Shown piece after piece: positions 4,823 to 6,320 of a stretch of DNA of 6,320 bases (position 1 is its first letter; the number at the start of each line of letters is the position of its first letter). The DNA lies in the NCBI GenBank assembly GCA_021772695.1, contig JAJFLL010000106.1, forward strand, positions 1 to 6,320, read 5' to 3'. Below the pieces are notes generated by a model. The model did no database searches. It was not told the origin of the DNA and worked only from the letters and a program-made list of their open reading frames with translations. This DNA is from Deltaproteobacteria bacterium. GTDB taxonomy: Bacteria; UBA10199; DSSB01. The position numbers were made by a program, and so were the translations under genes.

Positions 4823-6320
4823 ATGCAATACGACCTGATCATCATCGGGGGAGGGGTCAATGGCTGCGGTATTTTACGAGATGCCTCTCTTCGCGGATTA
4901 AAATGCCTTCTTTTGGAACGAAACGACTTTGGTAGTGAAACCACCGGGTCCAGCTCCCAAATGATACATGGCGGCGCCCGCTACCTGTTCAGCAATCGCA
5001 AAACCACCAAGCTTTCCTCGGTCGATAGCGGTTATATTCAAAAAATCGCCTCTCACATGTTGTTTAGGATTCCCTTCATGGTTCCGGTCTTTCCCAAGGC
5101 CAAATGGCCAAGGTGGATGAATCGATTCTATTTCGAACTCATGGAGACCTTTTTTGAAAATTACGATCGTTTTGCCCGGTATAAAAACTCCAAGACCCAC
5201 ACCCGGCTCAGTAGGGACCAGGCCTTAGAATTAGAACCGGACCTTGCTGAGGACTTAATCGGTGCCCTGACTTTCGATGAGTGGGGAATCGATACGAATC
5301 GTCTTTGTATAAGCAATATCATAGCTGCCGAAGAAGCCGGCGCAGAGGCATTGAACCATCGAGAGGTGACCCAGGTACTTAAAGAGGGAGGGCGAGTGGT
5401 GGGGGTGCGGGTAAAGGATCTCATGACGGGATCCCTAATGGACTATCAAGGTTCCCTGGTGGTCAACGCCACCGGGCCATGGGCGGATCGCATGGCGAAA
5501 ATGGCCGGATGCAGAGTACCCCTACGGCCTGCCAAGGGGATCCACATCGGTTTTGACCGTCGATTGACCAACTATGCCCTACTCGCCAACGCCATCGACA
5601 ACCGCAGTATCTTTTTGATGCCCTATCAAAACATCGCCTTTATTGGCACAACCGACGACGACTACTTTGGTGACCCCGGAGACATTCCAATTATAGACGA
5701 TGAGGTAGAGTATTTGTTGGAAGGTATTGAAAGGGTCTTTCCCAGAATCCGTGAGGCTAGGGTCACTCATGCTTGGGCCGGTGTGCGCCCAACCCTTTAT
5801 GGCCGCGGCCCCTATGAAGATGACCTGAGTCGAGACCATCGCGTGTTCGACCACGAAGAGATCGAAGGCACTCCGGGATTTCTTTCCATCGCGGGGGGCA
5901 AGCTCGCCAGTTATCGTTTGATGAGCGAAGATTTAGTCGACGTGGCGGTCGCCCGGTTAGAGAAGGGAACCGCATGCCGCACTCACTTGATGGCATTGCC
6001 TGGTGCGGAACGAGAAGTTGACATCGCCTATCTCGCCCAGCAATTCTCCATTGATCCCTTTGCGATCAATCGTTTGGTTTATCGCTATGGGTCACGAGCC
6101 TATGAAGTTTTGGATTTGACCCGGGAAAATTCACGTTATCGAAATGTGACCTGTGAGTGCGATCCTGTATTAGAGGCGGAAATCCGGTATTCCATTCGAA
6201 AAGAGAAGGCCGCCACCCTTGAAGATGTCATCCGCAGAACTCGATTGAGTCTCGGGCCTTGTCAAGGAACTCGGTGTTTTCATCTTGCGGCGCAAATCTT
6301 GGGTGAGGAATTGGGCTGGG
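4823..6320 (+). CDS. glpA: FAD-dependent glycerol-3-phosphate dehydrogenase, GlpA type; 3' end outside window
   Basis: It oxidises sn-glycerol 3-phosphate to dihydroxyacetone phosphate and passes electrons toward the membrane quinone pool. The frame is open without interruption for 499 codons to the window edge; no stop is seen. The N-terminus has the FAD-binding GGGVNGCGILRDASLRG (9-25) and acidic LLLERNDFG. HGGARYL (49-55), NATGPWADR (215-223), a GTTDDDYFGD loop (275-284), GVRPTL (320-325) and GGKLASYRLM (358-367) match the GlpA/GlpD family. The C-terminal part carries CEC (Cys444, Cys446) and CQGTRC (Cys480, Cys485), the CxC...CxxxxC pattern of the BFD-like [2Fe-2S] domain of GlpA, absent from aerobic E. 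coli-type GlpD. GlpA usually works with GlpB and GlpC, which might lie to the right. The ATG at 4823 fits the family N-terminus but has no clear ribosome site; expression may depend on coupling to aspS, 22 bases upstream. Confidence 0.92.
   Translation, partial: MQYDLIIIGGGVNGCGILRDASLRGLKCLLLERNDFGSETTGSSSQMIHGGARYLFSNRKTTKLSSVDSGYIQKIASHMLFRIPFMVPVFPKAKWPRWMNRFYFELMETFFENYDRFARYKNSKTHTRLSRDQALELEPDLAEDLIGALTFDEWGIDTNRLCISNIIAAEEAGAEALNHREVTQVLKEGGRVVGVRVKDLMTGSLMDYQGSLVVNATGPWADRMAKMAGCRVPLRPAKGIHIGFDRRLTNYALLANAIDNRSIFLMPYQNIAFIGTTDDDYFGDPGDIPIIDDEVEYLLEGIERVFPRIREARVTHAWAGVRPTLYGRGPYEDDLSRDHRVFDHEEIEGTPGFLSIAGGKLASYRLMSEDLVDVAVARLEKGTACRTHLMALPGAEREVDIAYLAQQFSIDPFAINRLVYRYGSRAYEVLDLTRENSRYRNVTCECDPVLEAEIRYSIRKEKAATLEDVIRRTRLSLGPCQGTRCFHLAAQILGEELGW

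Overview
The window looks like ordinary chromosomal DNA from a Gram-negative bacterium of roughly balanced base composition. The Gram-negative call rests on a lipoprotein with a classic lipobox and a sigma-54 activator. The AspRS has a histidine in its anticodon-binding domain that is typical of non-discriminating enzymes. A deltaproteobacterial-type lineage (Desulfobacterota, Bdellovibrionota or SAR324-like) would fit, but this is an impression and no marker here proves it. I see no transposase, tRNA, rRNA, CRISPR array or phage gene.

Layout. (1) Positions 1-533 (+) hold the C-terminal part of a sigma-54-dependent (NtrC-type) activator: the end of the AAA+ domain and a Fis-type helix-turn-helix. 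(2) About 50 bases later (+) comes a lipoprotein of about 322 residues with no recognised function, probably co-transcribed with the activator. (3) Positions 1552-1884 are a 333-base gene-free stretch. It holds an AT-rich patch, a 10-base palindrome and a run of GC-rich hairpins, and ends in a good intrinsic terminator that reads only in the + direction. It could be a structured 3' UTR or a small RNA. (4) ilvC lies on the minus strand (1885-2901), convergent with the lipoprotein gene. (5) A divergent intergenic region of 114 bases contains a G7-A-G5 tract and a TTGACC inverted repeat. (6) aspS is on the plus strand (3016-4800). (7) 22 bases later (+) starts a FAD-dependent glycerol-3-phosphate dehydrogenase of the GlpA type, with a C-terminal four-cysteine cluster. 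It runs off the right edge after 499 codons.

How the genes relate. ilvC (branched-chain amino acid synthesis), aspS (translation) and glpA (glycerol-3-phosphate oxidation) are housekeeping or central-metabolism genes with no obvious shared pathway. aspS and glpA are close enough to share a transcript. The activator and lipoprotein form a separate candidate pair, whose role would depend on genes left of the window.

I found no convincing undescribed system. The points most worth a second look are the hairpin-rich intergenic region, the uncharacterised lipoprotein beside the sigma-54 activator, and the probable non-discriminating AspRS.
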